A stretch of 44,894 bases of DNA from Candidatus Heimdallarchaeota archaeon. GTDB taxonomy: Archaea; Asgardarchaeota; Heimdallarchaeia; Heimdallarchaeales; Heimdallarchaeaceae. Positions within the stretch are counted from its first letter, which is position 1; each line of letters begins with the position of its first letter. The notes below the pieces were generated by a model, which made no database searches, had not been told where the DNA came from, and worked only from the letters and a program-made list of their open reading frames with translations. Location of the stretch: the NCBI GenBank assembly GCA_023132955.1, contig JAGLXK010000488.1, positions 1 to 44,894 on the forward strand, in the 5' to 3' direction. Position numbers and translations under genes: made by a program. Positions 35,241 to 42,999 of the stretch are shown here, one piece after another.

Positions 35241-37556
35241 TTTGTTCGAATCTATCCCTAGAGTTTTTCTTATCTGTTTAACATCTTTAAAAGCAGCAAT
35301 TTGCTGGATTTCATCTAAAATCATCTTTTCTGTAATCATCTTTTCCCAACAATGCATTAAATCCTTAAAATTAGCTTCTGTCTCTTCCTTAACTTGGAAT
35401 AATAACAAATTCTCTTTGATAGTGTCATGCAATTGTGTTGAAAGAGATTCTCTGAAATATGTCTCATAGACAAGAAAATCGAGAATATTTCTCATGATAA
35501 GGACCATACTTTTGGTTTGTTTAGAATCTAAAGAAAATTTCAATGCATTAACTAAACCAGCACCAATTTCAAGAAAAACTGAATTGTCTTCACATTTCAT
35601 AATAGGAAAAATCGAAATTTGGTTTGGTCTAAAATCGTACAGGTTGTATACTTTTTTGTTCATTATTCTACTATAATAGGAAAGTAATTCTGAATTTAGA
35701 ACTGTCAAGAGATAAAACCACCCTATTTCTTTAGTAAAAGTGTCTTGAATAACCAAACTAATTACATCGGTTTCATTAATCGTAGGGGGAGATTCTAAGC
35801 CAAGTAAAGCGAATTTGTTACTATCTGCTTGATATGGGCAAACAATTTTGGGTATGTTTTCAATTAAACTCAAAGATCTATATGCAGCATAGTCGTAGAA
35901 ACTCTTCAGACCATACTTCTTCTGTGTTTTTTCAAGAGTTCCTTTGAAATTAAGCAGATACTTCTTAATGTTCGGATAATCCATTATATCCCTGTCTTTT
36001 AGAAATATCCAAAATTCATCTCTTAATCTCCAATGATAAGGAGAGATGTCACTATTCTTGATCAGATGTCTTAAACAGTCTTTTTCTTCCTCCTCCAATT
36101 TTACTGTTAGATTATTTGCTCCCACATATGTTAAATCTGATATATGTTTTAATTTAAAGATCCTATTATTTCCAGTTGAACATCCTTTACCAATTTTACA
36201 AATTCCTGAAAAATCTCCGTATTTCTTATCATCTCCTAGGTGATAATCAGCTCTTTTACTAATCTGGGTTATAATAGGATTTATTTCAAAAACCCATTTT
36301 TTTTCTGAAAGGTTTGACTGACGTACTTTTGTGTGTTTCAATCTGGTTTTATTGATAGATTGTATGGAAGATTCATCTTGAGCAAAATAAACATCAAATG
36401 GTAAGTTTCTTGGTTTAGATTTTCGTAGGATAACAATGGCGGTATCTACTCCCAATTTATTTTCAGCTGATGAAAAAAGAGTTCTATTACTTCTAAAGTC
36501 AATAATTTCAAGTATTTCAGAATTTAATAATATGTGATTCCTCAATCTATTGCTGTCATTACCCTCAAGCCAGTACCTAGGGGTAATGAAGGAAACTATG
36601 CCTTTGGAATTACATAAATCTAGACCCCTTTCCCAAAAAACATTAGATATATCCCCATTGGGATTATATGTATCATAAAGTTTGGAATATGCTTTTCTTC
36701 CAGAGAGATTCATACGTTTTACATTGATATAGGGGGGATTTCCAATTACTACATCAAAACCACCCATCTTAGATACTTCGGGAAAGATGTGATTCCAATT
36801 TAATGGGGTTTCATTTCCCAACCATGTATTTACTCCTTCCCGGCTACTAGAGGGCATTCCATTAAGAATTGACTTTCTATAATTCAAAAAACTAGAACTG
36901 ATCTCTGTATTTTGCTCAAAAGAAAAACCAATTAAGCTATTTCCTACTTTGAAATTGAAAGTGGACAGAATAATTTGTTTCTCTTTTAGAAGCTTAAGAG
37001 CTTTTTCAGCGAATTTTAACTTTGCCAATTCAGTTGAAACTGATGACAAATCTGTCCCATAAAGATTGTTAGAAATAATTGAATTTACTATTAATTTCTC
37101 AGCATTTCTTTTTGTGAAATCTTCTAATAAAGGTGTTTTTTGAATTTCATCTTCTAGAATTGAAACAGTAGTTTTGTATAATGAAAAAAGATAATCGAAG
37201 CTATGTAAGAGAAAAACACCCCAACCCATAGCTATATCGCAGATCGTAAAATTAGGTAAAACTTGGTTAAACAAAATAGAAAATATTGCAGGATCTTGAT
37301 CACATTCAAAATCATTAAAATCTTTGAATTGTCTTTTAGTCACCAATTTGTTTAGTTTACTAAGGAGAGAATGAGAGATGGTTTTTTCAACCATGTATTG
37401 TGCAATAAAACCTGGAGTATAATAGCTACCTGTCTTTCTTCTACCGCTGGATGCTAAGGATATGTCCAATTTCTCTTGTATCACTTGTATATCTGTTTCA
37501 ACTTGATGTAGAAAATACTCGTTTACGAAATTCAAACAAATCATCTTCACATTCAA
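35226..37556 (-). CDS. Orphan N6-adenine DNA methyltransferase (Eco57I/TaqI type) with target-recognition domain
   Basis: The 776-residue protein has the SAM and catalytic motifs of gamma-type adenine methyltransferases: KTGSYYTPGFIAQYMVEK near residue 45 (motif X), CDIAMGWGVFLLH near 155 (motif I, usually D-P-A-C-G-S-G), and VIGNPPYINVK near 272 (motif IV). Residues about 440-700 form a TaqI-like recognition domain (GCSTGNNRIFKL). No PD-(D/E)XK nuclease domain precedes the methylase, and no restriction gene is adjacent. It is therefore a solitary methylase or a relative of phage-defence methylases such as PglX. A TTG (37556) or the ATG at 37544 may be the start. Confidence 0.85.
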   Translation of the reverse strand: MNVKMICLNFVNEYFLHQVETDIQVIQEKLDISLASSGRRKTGSYYTPGFIAQYMVEKTISHSLLSKLNKLVTKRQFKDFNDFECDQDPAIFSILFNQVLPNFTICDIAMGWGVFLLHSFDYLFSLYKTTVSILEDEIQKTPLLEDFTKRNAEKLIVNSIISNNLYGTDLSSVSTELAKLKFAEKALKLLKEKQIILSTFNFKVGNSLIGFSFEQNTEISSSFLNYRKSILNGMPSSSREGVNTWLGNETPLNWNHIFPEVSKMGGFDVVIGNPPYINVKRMNLSGRKAYSKLYDTYNPNGDISNVFWERGLDLCNSKGIVSFITPRYWLEGNDSNRLRNHILLNSEILEIIDFRSNRTLFSSAENKLGVDTAIVILRKSKPRNLPFDVYFAQDESSIQSINKTRLKHTKVRQSNLSEKKWVFEINPIITQISKRADYHLGDDKKYGDFSGICKIGKGCSTGNNRIFKLKHISDLTYVGANNLTVKLEEEEKDCLRHLIKNSDISPYHWRLRDEFWIFLKDRDIMDYPNIKKYLLNFKGTLEKTQKKYGLKSFYDYAAYRSLSLIENIPKIVCPYQADSNKFALLGLESPPTINETDVISLVIQDTFTKEIGWFYLLTVLNSELLSYYSRIMNKKVYNLYDFRPNQISIFPIMKCEDNSVFLEIGAGLVNALKFSLDSKQTKSMVLIMRNILDFLVYETYFRESLSTQLHDTIKENLLLFQVKEETEANFKDLMHCWEKMITEKMILDEIQQIAAFKDVKQIRKTLGIDSNKLPFF

Positions 37557-37602
37557 TTAATCCTTTTTCTCTTTTTCGTATGGTTTTTTGTCTTAGGGTT
37601 AG

Positions 37603-37722
37603 GTTTTTTTAATTAGAAACGTTGTAGAACTTTATCTTAAGAAAGGTACAATTGATGAAACAACTATGGTTCTTGCATGTGAATTAATAAAAGTTGAACT
37701 AATTGCCAGTTCATCAAGTTGA
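37603..37722 (+). pseudogene. Possible C-terminal gene remnant
   Basis: A frame open from a TAG at 37600 to TGA at 37722 reads NVVELYLKKGTIDE, then TTMVLACELIKVELIASSSS, which has the look of the end of a real protein. It has no usable start codon before the internal ATG. Between methyltransferase and Roadblock genes, it may be the tail of a gene cut off by rearrangement. Confidence 0.3.
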
Positions 37723-37744
37723 AGTCAATTAATTGTTCTAGAAA

Positions 37745-38122
37745 TTAACGATATGTAAGAATTTTAGATATCTTTGCTGAGGTACGTTCCATATCTAAGA
37801 ACAACAGACCAATCTTTGTATCAGTTGTTGCACTTACTGTTAGAACCGCATTCTCTCCTGCTTGCATGGAAATTATGTAACCATGATCCCCCTCTACAAA
37901 AATTTTCTTTAGTAGACCCTTGTTAAGTTCTGTAGATACTCTTTCTCCCAAGGAAAGCATAGCCGCAGTCATTGCAGCAAATCTAGTTTCTTCTACTCTC
38001 TCCAAAACTAAAGATACCAATGGAAGTCCCTCCAAAGATACTACAGCTACGTCTACTATCCCTATTGATCTATAACGTAATTCATTGATGCATTCCATAA
38101 GTTCTGCATTGATTGATTCCAT
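37745..38122 (-). CDS. Roadblock/LC7 domain protein
   Basis: The 125-residue protein shows the Roadblock fold: a helix (INAELMECINELRYRSIGIV), strands around VAVVSLEGLPLVSLV, the long helix RFAAMTAAMLSLGERVSTEL, and AVLTVSATTDTKIGLLFLDM at the end. Archaeal and bacterial members pair with small GTPases, and Asgard genomes carry many. No GTPase gene is present in this window. The ATG at 38122 is favoured because TTTATAG lies about 20 bp upstream; a TTG at 38149 would add nine residues. Confidence 0.9.
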   Translation of the reverse strand: MESINAELMECINELRYRSIGIVDVAVVSLEGLPLVSLVLERVEETRFAAMTAAMLSLGERVSTELNKGLLKKIFVEGDHGYIISMQAGENAVLTVSATTDTKIGLLFLDMERTSAKISKILTYR

Positions 38123-38226
38123 TCCATATTGTGAACTATAAATTGACAAAGTCTATCACTGATCTACTGATAAAATTGCACTCACACATAAAAGGGCAAC
38201 AAAAAAAAGAGGAAACCAAATACCAT

Positions 38227-39117
38227 TTACTTCTTTTTCTGAATTTCTTTTGATAGTTTGTTAGTCAAATCACTAATTATTTTCTTCCTTTCACCAAGAT
38301 CAACTGGGAATGGCAAGACCTCAGTTGGTGTTGCTAGCTTAAGAATGTCATCTGTTGTGGTGACTTTATTACGATTGATTGAACGGTAGTTGTCAATAGC
38401 TCTGAAGTATGCATCTGGTTCATAGACGAAAAGAGAACCAGGGCCTACAATAATTACAGCATTTGATTCCCGGATACACCATGCAGGGTGAGCTGAATTG
38501 TTAAAGCTTTCAACTACAGTGATATCTGAATGTTCTTTCACATAATCAAACGAAGTCTTAGTAGCTTTTGCATAAAACTTATCGTTCAAAGAGTAGAACT
38601 CTTGATCATTTTTGAAATATTTGATCTCTTTTGCTTCTTCTAGGATTGGATCTGTAAGAGTTTGATCATTCCAAAACTTCTGGTTCTTATAGATTGGTTC
38701 ATTCACTAAAAAGCAAGATTCAATTTCAGATTCTGATTTACAAATTGTAAAACGTTGCATTAAAGAGACACTACTAGCATAGCGAGAGAAAAGTGTTTTA
38801 ATTGCCCCCTCTTTATAGAAATTGTACGGTAGCGCTTGAGTATTAAGTTTGTGAACAGGATTTGCCAAAATCGTAGGAATTTCTACTGACGAAGGTTCCA
38901 TTAATTTTACAATATCTAAAGAAACCAAATTACCATGGTTCTTGACATTTTCCTTTATCTCTTCATAGTGAAAGAACAGGTTGTTTCCACTTAAAGGCTT
39001 AAAGGGTGCTGTTTTCATCGAAAGATCTTTTTCAAAAGAAGAGATAATTTCTTTTGCAAAAGTAGTTTTTCCTGAATTATATTCAAATAGGCCTCCAATG
39101 AAAACTATGAATGTCAT
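38227..39117 (-). CDS. P-loop NTPase resembling dethiobiotin-synthetase-like proteins
   Basis: The 296-residue protein starts with a Walker A motif (GGLFEYNSGKTTFAKEI), followed by FKPLSGNNLFFHYEEI, which resembles the substrate loop of BioD/CobQ-type ATPases. ITVVESFNNSAHPAWC carries a candidate Walker B-like strand, and ESNAVIIVGPGSLFVYEP follows. No biotin gene is nearby, so biotin synthesis is not implied. The length is greater than BioD. Likely an archaeal ATP-dependent ligase or nucleotide kinase of unknown substrate. Confidence 0.75.
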   Translation of the reverse strand: MTFIVFIGGLFEYNSGKTTFAKEIISSFEKDLSMKTAPFKPLSGNNLFFHYEEIKENVKNHGNLVSLDIVKLMEPSSVEIPTILANPVHKLNTQALPYNFYKEGAIKTLFSRYASSVSLMQRFTICKSESEIESCFLVNEPIYKNQKFWNDQTLTDPILEEAKEIKYFKNDQEFYSLNDKFYAKATKTSFDYVKEHSDITVVESFNNSAHPAWCIRESNAVIIVGPGSLFVYEPDAYFRAIDNYRSINRNKVTTTDDILKLATPTEVLPFPVDLGERKKIISDLTNKLSKEIQKKK

Positions 39118-39237
39118 TGTAATTACCTACAACAATAAAATATGCACTGTTGATATATGTTTCGAAAGTGTAAATAGAGGAAACTTATCCAGAGAAGCTT
39201 ACAAATGAGGGGTGCCGAGAATATGTAGAAGTTCAGG

Positions 39238-39528
39238 CTAAATTTCTATTCCAATTTCATTGCTTTTATAGAAAACTATCAACCGCTCTTTGAAGTATTC
39301 TCTCAACTTTTCTATAACATCATCAATTTCTTCTAGCTTATCTTGATCTTTTGATTTCTTCCACTCTTTGTAGTGATCATAAGCAATAGAGCTCTTAGAT
39401 GCAGTTTCTTTTACTAATTTTTCCCTGTATAGCAATATTGTGTCTCCCTTAATTTTGATAGACTTATAGAATGGCTCATGTTCCATCTTTTCTTCCTGAC
39501 AGATTTTAGTAATCACATCATAAACCAT
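39238..39528 (-). CDS. Small acidic/basic helical protein, unknown function
   Basis: From the ATG at 39528 (RBS GGTGAT eight bases upstream) the protein has 96 residues. It is charged and mostly helical in the second half (DHYKEWKKSKDQDKLEEIDD, VIEKLREYFKERLI), with no cysteines except one near the start. I do not recognise a family. Confidence 0.55.
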   Translation of the reverse strand: MVYDVITKICQEEKMEHEPFYKSIKIKGDTILLYREKLVKETASKSSIAYDHYKEWKKSKDQDKLEEIDDVIEKLREYFKERLIVFYKSNEIGIEI

Positions 39529-39651
39529 AATAATCACCATTTTTCAGATATTTTATTCAACTATTGTCTACTTTTTTCTCGTCTTTAAGCATATAAATCG
39601 CTATAATACCTAAAGAATATATAAAAAAATCTCTTGGAATAAAATAGAGTT

Positions 39652-39690
39652 TGGAGCGGGGTCGGAGATTTGAACTCCTCACATTCCTTT
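39652..39690 (-). pseudogene. Detached 3' end of a tRNA
   Basis: On the minus strand the sequence reads T-stem 5' AGGAG, loop TTCAAAT, T-stem 3' CTCCG, acceptor 3' ACCCCGC, T, CCA. The outermost T-stem pair is A-G. No GCGGGGT acceptor 5' strand, D-arm or anticodon arm is found within 150 bases upstream on that strand or downstream on it. It is a fragment, like the one at 22879-22933, and may mark the edge of another integration. Confidence 0.6.
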
Positions 39691-39702
39691 TTCTAAAATG
39701 GG

Positions 39703-39762
39703 GAAGCTAGCTATAGAAAGAGATTCATCGACTAAAATGTTATCTTGTGTATAACTAGCTTC
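39703..39762. repeat. Inverted repeat beside the tRNA remnant
   Basis: GAAGCTAGCTAT at 39703-39714 pairs with ATAACTAGCTTC at 39751-39762 (one G-U or mismatch), with a 36-base loop. It lies between the tRNA remnant and the pilin-like gene and may be a terminator or an element end. Confidence 0.35.
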
Positions 39763-39833
39763 AAAAGAGATATCATAACTCACCTTATAAACTCACTAAA
39801 AATTGAAATTTCTTTAAATTAGAAGAAAAGACT

Positions 39834-40004
39834 TCACCCGAAAATATCATCAAATTTGACTGCAGACCAATCTATTAAGCTGAAAATTAGTGCAAAGATT
39901 ATAGCAAAAATAACGATAGCAATACCAATAAGTAGAATCTCTTCTAGAATGGGGCCTCCTCTTTTCTTTGATCTTAAAGTCTTAAGAAATTCAATTATGA
40001 ACAT
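39834..40004 (-). CDS. Small type IV pilin-like or membrane protein (56 residues)
   Basis: The ATG at 40004 opens a 56-residue frame. MFIIEFLKTLRSKKRGGPIL is followed by EEILLIGIAIVIFAIIFALI and a short tail ending in FDDIFG. A basic RSKKRGG before GPILEE and a hydrophobic helix is reminiscent of archaeal class III signal peptides (cleavage before a residue with Glu at +5), so it may be a minimal pilin-like subunit. It may equally be a plain tail-anchored membrane peptide. GAGAAAG precedes the ATG. The plus-strand frame over it is a shadow. Confidence 0.6.
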   Translation of the reverse strand: MFIIEFLKTLRSKKRGGPILEEILLIGIAIVIFAIIFALIFSLIDWSAVKFDDIFG

Positions 40005-40070
40005 CTTTCTCAATATAGAAATGCAAAGTTTTTATTTAAACCCAACAAGATTCAGATATTGTAGATATGA

Positions 40071-40092
40071 TTTTACTCAGTTTATAAATGAA
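40071..40092 (+). promoter_or_regulatory. TATA box within a 22-bp repeat, before the RING protein gene
   Basis: CTCAGTTTATAAATGAA carries TTTATAAA (40081-40088), about 29 bp before the ATG at 40115. It matches 42951-42972 at 21 of 22 positions. The TATA box overlaps an earlier in-frame ATG at 40088, which therefore cannot be the start. Confidence 0.6.
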
Positions 40093-40114
40093 TTTTCAGA
40101 TTATAATACAGATA

Positions 40115-42811
40115 ATGAGAAACACAACTAGAAACATGTTATTGGTGTTAACACTCTTTTGTTTTACCAGTTCTTTAGGTATTGCAAGAAATCAAAATAA
40201 TGTTCCTAACCTCCTTTCTACTTATGACACTACTATCATAGATGAAAATATACTGTATTCTTATGACTCAACTTCTGTAAAACAAAATTTTACTTTTGAA
40301 CTAGTCAATCTTGAACTTCTAGAATATAATAGTTTAACTATATTCTTTCTCTTTTCTGGTGATAGGACTGACTCAAATGGATTAACAATTGTTTTGTATT
40401 TGGACACTACTGAAGTAGAAATTAACATTAACCGTATTTATCAGGATTCTTATGAACACTCTCTTTCTAAATCATTTTCCTATCCTCAAAACTTCATCGG
40501 TTCGATGATTATTACTGTTTCATGTGAAGGTAAAACATCTTATTCCATTAATTCTGGTACTATTCAAATATTCAGTAAATCAACAATTGACACAATTCCA
40601 ATTCCTATTCTTGATAAGTACTCAACGCCCCTTCCTTGTAATCCTGGTCAAATAGGTTATTATGGATATATTTCAGGTGTCAGAAGCGATTATATTGAAA
40701 CAGCTGTTTATTCTGTTAATGACACCACCACATTAAATGTCACTCTTTCTTTTACAGCAAACTCCTTCTATGCCTTCTCTCAATATATAGAAGTAAAAAT
40801 TAACAACACGATCATCATCATTGAAAGCTTTTCTGATAATCCATCTATTATTGTCTCTTTATCTATCCCATTAGAGCAGGGGGTGAACATAATTCGTTTT
40901 TATTTCTGTGTTAACATGTGCATGGATGAGATATGGTTTACTAATATAGCTCTATCAGGAAAGCTTCAATTTCTCGAAGACCAAATCCCAGAAGATTGTT
41001 TTGATTGGTTTTCTTGTAATAATCCTTCAGTAAATTACCCCTTTAATTTATCATTACTAAAACCCTTTTCTAACATTAATGAGCAGAATTTACACGTCTC
41101 GTTATATTATGGTTATGTGGGCTCAGTAATCTTACCTACCTTAGATTATGAGTTATTATCAGATTCTGAAGTCATCTATTCAGGAACAGATCTGTTTAAT
41201 TACCCTAATGGAATTTTCATTGACACTTACACTGTGAATTATTTTTCTGAAATTGCTTTTCGTGTCTATGGAACAGCAACGAGAGAGGGTATTTTCTACT
41301 TACTCAATACTTGTAAGATTGAGATAGAACCCATTCCAACATTTGATGAGAACGATACACTAGAAAAAACCGTAGTCTCTTCAAAAAATTATGAAACACC
41401 AACTATAGGAGCTTTAACAGTTAAATTCACAGATGGTTTCTATCTTGATTCTGATTCAGCCACTTTCAATCTTTCTTTCTCCATAAAACTATACAATGAG
41501 TTTTACTCACCTGTTAATCAATTCATTTTGAGAATTAAGATAGACAATAATCAGGTTTTCTTTCAATTATTTAATGATAAACAAACAATCAATGATGGAG
41601 TAATCATAGAATTAAACCAAGGCTATCAAGAAATAGAAATACTATTATTAATTTACGGAGAAGGCTTAGTAGTTACAATAGAGGAGCTTAGTTACATACT
41701 TGCAGCAACTTCTGAGGAAGTTGTCACATCGACGAACCCCTTTGAACTTCCTAACCTAAACAGTGACTCAAAACCTTTCAAGCCTTCAATAACAACTCTG
41801 ATGAGTATTAGTTTCCTTCTAGATGCAATAGCATTAATTGTTCTAGTAAGACATTTAGACAAGAAAAACAAAGGAACAAACAGGAATGCTCAAGTAAAAC
41901 TTGATGACGAAGAATACGAACTTCATTTCAATGGAGGATATGTTAAAACAGAGCGGTTCTTCAATTTCAGTATTTTAGGTAACTTGAGAAAAATTCTGTT
42001 AGGAGCTACTGTTGTTTTCATAATCCTAAAAAACGTGGGATTCTGGCTAGTTCTTGAGAGATTAGTTTCAATAGCTAACAGTGATAATACTGATTTTGAG
42101 TTTGTTATCTTGGGTAAAATCTCGTTCAATGCTTTTACAACAATACTCTTTGCTTCTACTTTCTTTTGGTTTTCAGTAGTGCTCAACACTTCTACAAATA
42201 CCTTTTACAAGGATCTCCATAGTATAAACAAGTCTATTTTTAGGCTTACAAAATATGGCTTCTTTTTGTCTGGATGGCTTCTATTCATCTATCTGAATAA
42301 GAATTATGCAGGAAAGCTATTTCCATGGTCAATTATTATTTCGGGATTATTTTTAATGCTGTTTATGAGATATATGAGATTTGGAAAGCAGAGAAAAGAA
42401 CAAAGCGAACCTTCACTTGCTGAGTTTTTCACAAATCAAGGAGTAGTCCTCAGAAAAATTAAGCAGAGTAAACTACTAGAAAATCCTAGGAAAGAGGTAA
42501 AAATCATTGTAGAAAAAGACACTGTTAAGAACATTAAGAAACTAGATGAAGAGTTGTTCTGCTACTTCTGTGATGCTCTACTTGAGATTGTTGAAGACGG
42601 CGGTCCTCTTATCTGTTTAAACTGTGGGAAGAAAACTAGAAAATGTGAAATTTGTATGAAGTATATGGTTGCAAATGATGAGCTAGTTCAGATAGTAGAC
42701 TGTGGTCATGTCTTCCACAAGAATCACTTAATTGAATGGATGAAAGTGAAAGAAATATGCCCTATATGTAAAATAGAATTAGATGAAAATTCAGTTTTGA
42801 GGTATTATTAA
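40115..42811 (+). CDS. Membrane protein with large outer domain and cytoplasmic zinc ribbon plus RING-H2 finger
   Basis: An 898-residue protein. Residues 1-24 are a signal peptide (NMLLVLTLFCFTSSLGIA). Residues 25-555 form an outer beta-rich domain with many N-glycosylation sequons and a few cysteine pairs. Five membrane helices follow near 558-582, 626-650, 668-692, 713-728 and 735-755, which puts the C-terminus in the cytoplasm. There C816, C819, C834 and C837 form a zinc ribbon, followed by a RING-H2 finger: C844-x2-C847-x15-C863-x-H865-x2-H868-x2-H871-x10-C882-x2-C885. A tryptophan lies two residues before the C7-C8 pair region (LIEWMKV), as in true RING-H2 E3 ligases; the sixth ligand is His instead of Cys. 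A membrane ubiquitin-ligase role is inference. Confidence 0.82.
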   Translation: MRNTTRNMLLVLTLFCFTSSLGIARNQNNVPNLLSTYDTTIIDENILYSYDSTSVKQNFTFELVNLELLEYNSLTIFFLFSGDRTDSNGLTIVLYLDTTEVEININRIYQDSYEHSLSKSFSYPQNFIGSMIITVSCEGKTSYSINSGTIQIFSKSTIDTIPIPILDKYSTPLPCNPGQIGYYGYISGVRSDYIETAVYSVNDTTTLNVTLSFTANSFYAFSQYIEVKINNTIIIIESFSDNPSIIVSLSIPLEQGVNIIRFYFCVNMCMDEIWFTNIALSGKLQFLEDQIPEDCFDWFSCNNPSVNYPFNLSLLKPFSNINEQNLHVSLYYGYVGSVILPTLDYELLSDSEVIYSGTDLFNYPNGIFIDTYTVNYFSEIAFRVYGTATREGIFYLLNTCKIEIEPIPTFDENDTLEKTVVSSKNYETPTIGALTVKFTDGFYLDSDSATFNLSFSIKLYNEFYSPVNQFILRIKIDNNQVFFQLFNDKQTINDGVIIELNQGYQEIEILLLIYGEGLVVTIEELSYILAATSEEVVTSTNPFELPNLNSDSKPFKPSITTLMSISFLLDAIALIVLVRHLDKKNKGTNRNAQVKLDDEEYELHFNGGYVKTERFFNFSILGNLRKILLGATVVFIILKNVGFWLVLERLVSIANSDNTDFEFVILGKISFNAFTTILFASTFFWFSVVLNTSTNTFYKDLHSINKSIFRLTKYGFFLSGWLLFIYLNKNYAGKLFPWSIIISGLFLMLFMRYMRFGKQRKEQSEPSLAEFFTNQGVVLRKIKQSKLLENPRKEVKIIVEKDTVKNIKKLDEELFCYFCDALLEIVEDGGPLICLNCGKKTRKCEICMKYMVANDELVQIVDCGHVFHKNHLIEWMKVKEICPICKIELDENSVLRYY

Positions 42812-42999
42812 AATAGAAAAATAATAGGACTATAATTGGACTGTTAAAACCTCTCATGTCCCCAAAGTATCATAAAAGAAGGTTTTTGAGAAGAAAATCA
42901 AAAGAAATAGAGGCTAGATAATACATAAATAATTCAAAAAGAATCATTTTTTTTTCTCAGTTTATAAATGAAAGTACATATGATATTAGCAGTTACATT
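42812..42999. other. Spacer before the TnpB-like gene
   Basis: 188 AT-rich bases without a gene. A run of nine T residues precedes the 22-bp repeat at 42951-42972. Confidence 0.4.
42951..42972 (+). promoter_or_regulatory. TATA box within the second 22-bp repeat, before the TnpB-like gene
   Basis: TTTATAAA at 42961-42968 lies about 35 bp before the ATG at 43000. The surrounding 22 bases differ from 40071-40092 at one position. Confidence 0.55.

Noticed and set aside
39560-40004. Split or permuted tRNA explanation for the 3' tRNA end at 39652
   Set aside because: No matching 5' half (GCGGGGT) lies on either side within the region, and no bulge-helix-bulge joins it to a partner. A stranded fragment is simpler.
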